A DNA stretch of 64,000 nucleotides. It comes from Alviniconcha marisindica. Its lineage: Eukaryota > Mollusca > Gastropoda > Provannidae. The translations under genes were made by a program, and so were the position numbers. Location: assembly GCA_018857735.1 (NCBI GenBank), contig JABMCL010003732.1, positions 77,001 to 141,000 on the forward strand. The letters are read 5' to 3'. The notes under the pieces are model-generated. The model saw only the letters and a list, made by a program, of their open reading frames with translations. It searched no databases and was not told the origin of the DNA. Each line of letters opens with the position of its first letter. Within the stretch, counting starts at the first letter, position 1. Shown here one piece after another: positions 23,850 to 29,800 of this stretch.

Positions 23850-26800
23850 CATGCATGCACAACACACACACACACACACACACACACGAGCATGCATGCA
23901 CAACACACAAAGTTCATGTGACAAAGGGAATCTAACAAGACACCTGGTTTGGGCATCAGAATGGAATTTGCTGAAATCAGACCTGATGCTGATGCTAACA
24001 GTAAGCAGACTCAGCACTAAATGCACCACATACTGGTATCACTGGACACTGTAAGCTACTCTCTCTCTCTCTCCCTCTCTCACCCGCCACCACCCCCACC
24101 CCCTCACACCACCCTGCTTTCCTCCTTATCAACCTGCCAGTCTGGCACCCACTGGCTCCTGTCATCCACATCCTCTCCCACCCCCCACCCCTTTCCCACA
24201 AGAGCACTTGGTGTTTAAACTCAGGTTGCACCTAATCTCCACAACAGAGAGGGAAAGAGTTCAGATCCATTGAATCGAAAGTCCGAATGCAGTAGTTTAC
24301 TTGACTTCAGGCTCGGAGTCCAAAGACAGCTGCCTTTCCCACCTCAACCGCCGCGGCTCACGGTGTACCCCACCATCACCTCTCATGCTCTGCCTCTGCT
24401 CCTACCCCACACCCCAGACCCCACCCTCTAACTTTGTCCCAAGTGCTACCCCTACCCCAGACCCCAGACCCCACCTTCTAACTTTGTCCCAAATGCTACC
24501 CCTACCCCAGACCCCACCTTCTAACTTTGTCCCAAATGCTACCCCTACCCCAGACCCCACCCTCTAACTTTGTCCCAAATGCTACCCCTACCCCAGACCC
24601 CACCCTCTAACTTTGTCCCAAATGCTACCCCTACCCCAGACCCCACCCTCTAACTTTGTCCCAAATGCTACCCCTACCCCAGACCCCACCCTCTAACTTT
24701 GTCAGTGCACCCCACAGCCCTCTAACTTTGTCCCAAATGCTACCCCTACCCCAGACCCCACCCTCTAACTTTGTCCCAATGCTACCCCTACCCCAGACCC
24801 CACCCTCTAACTTTGTCCCAAATGCTACCCCTACCCCAGACCCGAGACCCCACCCTCTAACTTTGTCCCAAATGCTACCCCTACCGCAAACCCCAGACCC
24901 CACCCTCTAACTTTGTCCCAAATGCTACCCCTACCGCAGCTCCAGCCTCTGACCTTACTCCTGTCTTTATCACTGTCCCTCCCCCTAACCTTTCCCCTGT
25001 CCCTACCTTACTCCTGTCTTTATCTCTGCCCTACCCCTAACCTTTCCCCTGTCCCTACCTTACTCCTGTCTTTATCTCTGCCCTACCCCTAACCTTTCCC
25101 CTGTCCCTACCTTACTCCTGTCTTTATCTCTGCCCTACCCCTAACCTTTCCCCTGTCCCTACCTTACTCCTGCCTTTATCACTGTCCCTCCCCCTAACCT
25201 TTCCCCTGTCCCTACCTTACTCCTGCCTTTATCACTGTCCCTCCCCCTAACCTTTCCTCTGTCCCTACATTACTCCTGCCTTTATCACTGTCCCTCCCCC
25301 TAACCTTTCCTCTGTCCCTACATTACTCCTGTCTTTATCTCTGCCCTACCCCTAACTTCACCCTGTCCCTACCTTACTCTTGCCTTTATCTCTGCCCTAC
25401 CTCTAACCTTTCCCCTGTCCCTACCTTACTCTTGTCTTTATCTCTGCCCTACCCCTAACTTCACTCCCCCCCCCCCCCACCCCCTGACCTTACTTCTTCT
25501 GCCTCTGTCCCTACCCCTTCTGTCTCTGTCCCTACCCCTTCTGTCTCTGTCCCTGCCCCTTCTGTCTCTGTCCCTGCCCCTTCTGTCTCTGTCCCTGCCC
25601 CTTCTGTCTCTGTCCCTGCCCTTCTGTCTCTGTCCCTGCCCCTTCTGTCTCTGTCCCTGCCCCTTGTGTCTCTGTCCCTACCCCTTGTGTCTCTGTCCCT
25701 GCCCCTTCTGTCTCTGTCCCTGCCCCTTCTGTCTCTGTCCCTACCCCTTCTGTCTCTGTCCCTACCCCTTGTGTCTCTGTCCCCGCCCCTTCTGTCTCTG
25801 TCCCTGCCCCTTCTGTCTCTGTCCCTGCCCCTTCTGTCTCTGTCCCTACCCCTTCTGTCTCTGTCCCTGCCCCTTCTGTCTCTGTCCCTGCCCTTCTGTC
25901 TCTGTCCCTGCCCCTTGTGTCTCTGTCCTGCCCCTTCTGTCTCTGTCCCTGCCCCTTCTTTCTCTGTCCCTACCCCTTCTTTCTCTGTCCTCCCCTTCTG
26001 TCTCTGTCCCTACCCCTTCTGTCTCTGTCCCTGCCCCTTCTGTCTCTGTCCCTGCCCCTTCTGTCTCTGTCCCTACCCCTTCTGTCTCTGTCCCTACCCC
26101 TTTCTGTTTCTGTCACTACCCCTTCTGACCTACCCCTTCTGTCTCTGTCCCTACCCCTTCTGTCTGTCCCTACCCCAAATCCTACCCCTACATCTACCCC
26201 TGTCTCTGTCTTTTCAACCCCTGACCTTACCCAAAACCATCTCTGACCTTTGATTTTACCCCTAACTCTGTCTCTACCATCAACCTTACCCACAGCCTGT
26301 ATTGACCTCTAACCTTACCCACCCTGACTTTCTCTCTACCATTGACCTTACCCATACCCTACATTGACCTCTAACCTTACCCCTAACTCCCACACTACCA
26401 ATGACCATACCCTACATTGACCTCTAACCTTAACCCTCTCTCGCTACCATTGACCTTACCCATACCCTACATTGACCTCTAACCTTACCCCTCTCTCGGT
26501 ACCATTGACTTTACCCATACCCTACATTGACCTCTAACCTTACCCCTAACTCCCACACTACCAATGACCATACCCTACATTGACCTCTAACCTTAACCCT
26601 CTCTCGCTACCATTGACCTTACCCATACCCTACATTGACCTCTAACCTTACCCCTCTCTCGCTACCATTGGCTTTACCCATACCCTACATTGACCTCTAA
26701 CCTTACCCCTAACTCCCACACTACCAATGACCATACCCTACATTGACCTCTAACCTTAACCCTCTCTCGCTACCATTGACCTTACCCATACCCTACATTG

Positions 26801-29800
26801 ACCTCTAACCTTACCCCTCTCTCGGTACCATTGACTTTACCCATACCCTACATTGACCTCTAACCTTACCCCTCTCTCGCTACCATTGAATTTACCCATA
26901 CCCTACATTGACCTCTAACCTTACCCCTAACTCACTACCTTTGACCTTACCCATACCCTACATTGGCCTCTAACCCTACCCCTAACTCTCTCGCTACCAT
27001 CAACCTTACCCATAGCCTGCCCTTACCTATACTCTTACCCAACCTCTGTCACCATTCCTTCCCTTGACCTTACCCATACCTTACCCTGTGACCTTGTCCC
27101 TTCCCCTGACCTCTGCCACTGGTTTTCACGTGCTGAGCGAAGAAGTAAAGCAGGAGGTGTTGACTTTCAGAGGGGCAGAGCGGACCGAGCAGCCAGGACC
27201 TGCACAGTGTCATGCTGCGTACCATTCGCAATCAGGATTTGACCATTGATGGGGTCGACCGCCGCAAACGGCGCACCCTACTGTTAAGCAGCGTGTTGGG
27301 GGGTCAGGAAGGAAAACGGGTTACCACAGAGAGGAAACTCCTGGCTTTGAAAAGAACGTTGAAGGTACCGGCTCTGATCACAGTTGTTGTACCCCTCACC
27401 CCTACGCTCTGCGCTACCGATGTAATTATGTAAATGCCCTCTTGTAACTGCTTGCTTCTGCAGATGGGACATGGTGCACATATTGTCATTGTGCTTGTCT
27501 GGCCAGTTGTGTTTCTTGCACAAGATGCTTTAGTCTTCAGACACTGCTTGAGAAGGGTGTGCAAACTGCTTGAGAAGGGTGTGCAAACTGCTTGAGAAGG
27601 GTGGGCAAACTGCTTGAGAAGGGTGGGCAAACTGCTTGAGAAGGGTGGGCAAACTGCTTGAGAAGGGTGGGCAAACTGCTTGAGACGGGTGGGCAAACTG
27701 CTTGAGACGGGTGGGCAAACTGCTTGAGACGGGTGGGCAAACTGCTTGAGAAGGGTGGGCAAACTGCTTGAGAAGGGTGGGCAAACTTGGACACTGTGTG
27801 AGAAGGGTTTGAAAACCCAGACACTGCTTAAGAAGGGTTTGGCAAACACAGATGCAGCGTAAAAAGAAGGGTTTGTCAAACGTGGACACTACTTAAGAAG
27901 GGTTTGGCAAACACAGATGCAGCGTAAAAAGAAGGGTTTGTCAAACGTGGACACTACTTAAGAAGGGTTTGGCAAACACAGATGCAGCGTAAAAAGAAGG
28001 GTTTGTCAAACGTGGACACTACTTAAGAAGGGTTTGACAAACTCAGACACTGCTTGAGAGGGGTTTGGCAGACTCGGAGACTGTTTAAGAAGGGTTTGGC
28101 AAACTCAGACACTGTTTAAGAAGGGTTTGGCAAACTCAGACACTGCTTGAGAAAGGTTTGGCAAACTTGGACACTACTTAGGAAGGGTTTGGCAAACTCG
28201 GACAAACAAGCAAAAATGAGAACACAAAACTAGGCTAGCTTGCTCTTGAAAAATGTTCAGTACCTGCTGTGCTGCTAGCAATCCCATAATCTCCTCTTAT
28301 TGTTGCCTTTATAGCTGAAGGTGCTCTGTCCATGGGCCCTGAATGTATTCCCACAGCTGTACAGCCACACAGCTCTATCTTTCCACAGCTGTTTAGCCCC
28401 ACAGCTGTATAGCTCCACAGCTGTATGTTTCTACAGCTGTGTAGCCCCACAGCTGTATGTTTCTACAGCTGTATAGCTCCACAGCTGTATAGCCCCACAG
28501 CTGTATGTTTCTACAGCTGTATAGCCCCACAGCTGTATAGCCCCACAGCTGTATGTTTCTACAGCTGTATAGCCCCACAGCTGTATGTTTCTACAGATGT
28601 ATAACCCCACAGCTCAATATTTCCACAGCTGTATCTTTCTACAGCTGTATAGCCCCACAGCTCTGTGTTCTCACAGTTGTATGGCACTACAGCTCTATGT
28701 TCCCACAGCTGTATAGTCCCACCAGCTCTATATTCCTACAGCGGTATGCATTGCCCCACAGCTCTGAGTTCCCACAGCTGTATGCATTGCCCCACAGCTC
28801 TGTGTTCCCACAGCTGTATGCATTGCCCCACAGCTCTGTGTTCCCACAGCTGTATGCATAGCCCCACAGCTCTGTGTTCCCCTAACAGCATAGCCCCACA
28901 GCTCTGTGTTCCCACAGCTGCATAGCCCCACAGCTCTGTGTTCCCACAGCTGCATAGCCCCAGAGCTGTGATGAGTTCCTTACTTTAGAACAGGTTACCT
29001 GTGTCAGTGTTTGCATACAATGTTCTGTTCTAGTTAATATTTTAAGCCTGTTGCACTTCTGCATGCGCAGGGATCTCTCTCTGTTTGTTCCTGTGATGTT
29101 CTCGCATGTTTTGTAACTGTATTATGAGAATCTCACCTGCCTCCCTGTTGTCTGTAGTACATCTCCATACCTCCTTCAGTCGCTTCATCTCTGCTCGCCT
29201 TCTCACTCTCTTCAGTTGGCCTCAGATGCATGGACCTTCCTTGGTCTGATGTTGGGCAGGCGGACATTGGGGGCCATCCTTACAGTACATGTCTCTGTCT
29301 CTGTACAGTCAGCATGGCATGGACCGCTTGGTTTGCGTACACTCAATTACTTGCTTTACTTTTCACACGGAGGTAAAGCTAGTTTATTTTTCATATGGAG
29401 GTAGAGCTAGTTTATTTTTTAATATGGAGGTAAAGCTGTCTTGGTTTACTTTTCACATGGAGGTAAAGCTAATTTATTTTTCACATGGAGGTAAGGCTGA
29501 CTTGGTTTATTTTTCACATGGAGTAAGGCTGACTTGGTTTATTTTTCACATGGAGGTAAGGCTGACTTGGTTTATTTTTCGCATGGAGGTAAAGCTGACG
29601 GTGTATTTTTCGCATGGAGGTAAAGCTGACTTGGTGTATTTTTCGCATGGAGGTAAAGCTGACTTGGTGTATTTTTCCATGGAGGTAAAGCTGACTTGGT
29701 GTATTTTTCGCATGGAGGTAAAGCTGACTTGGTGTATTTTTCGCATGGAGGTAAAGCTGACTTGGTGTATTTTTCGCATGGAGGTAAAGCTGACTTGGTG

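Noticed and set aside
24951..25480. Telomere-like CCCTAAC motifs
   Set aside because: CCCCTAACC appears once per ~52-bp unit and is not a run of hexamers. It is part of a minisatellite.
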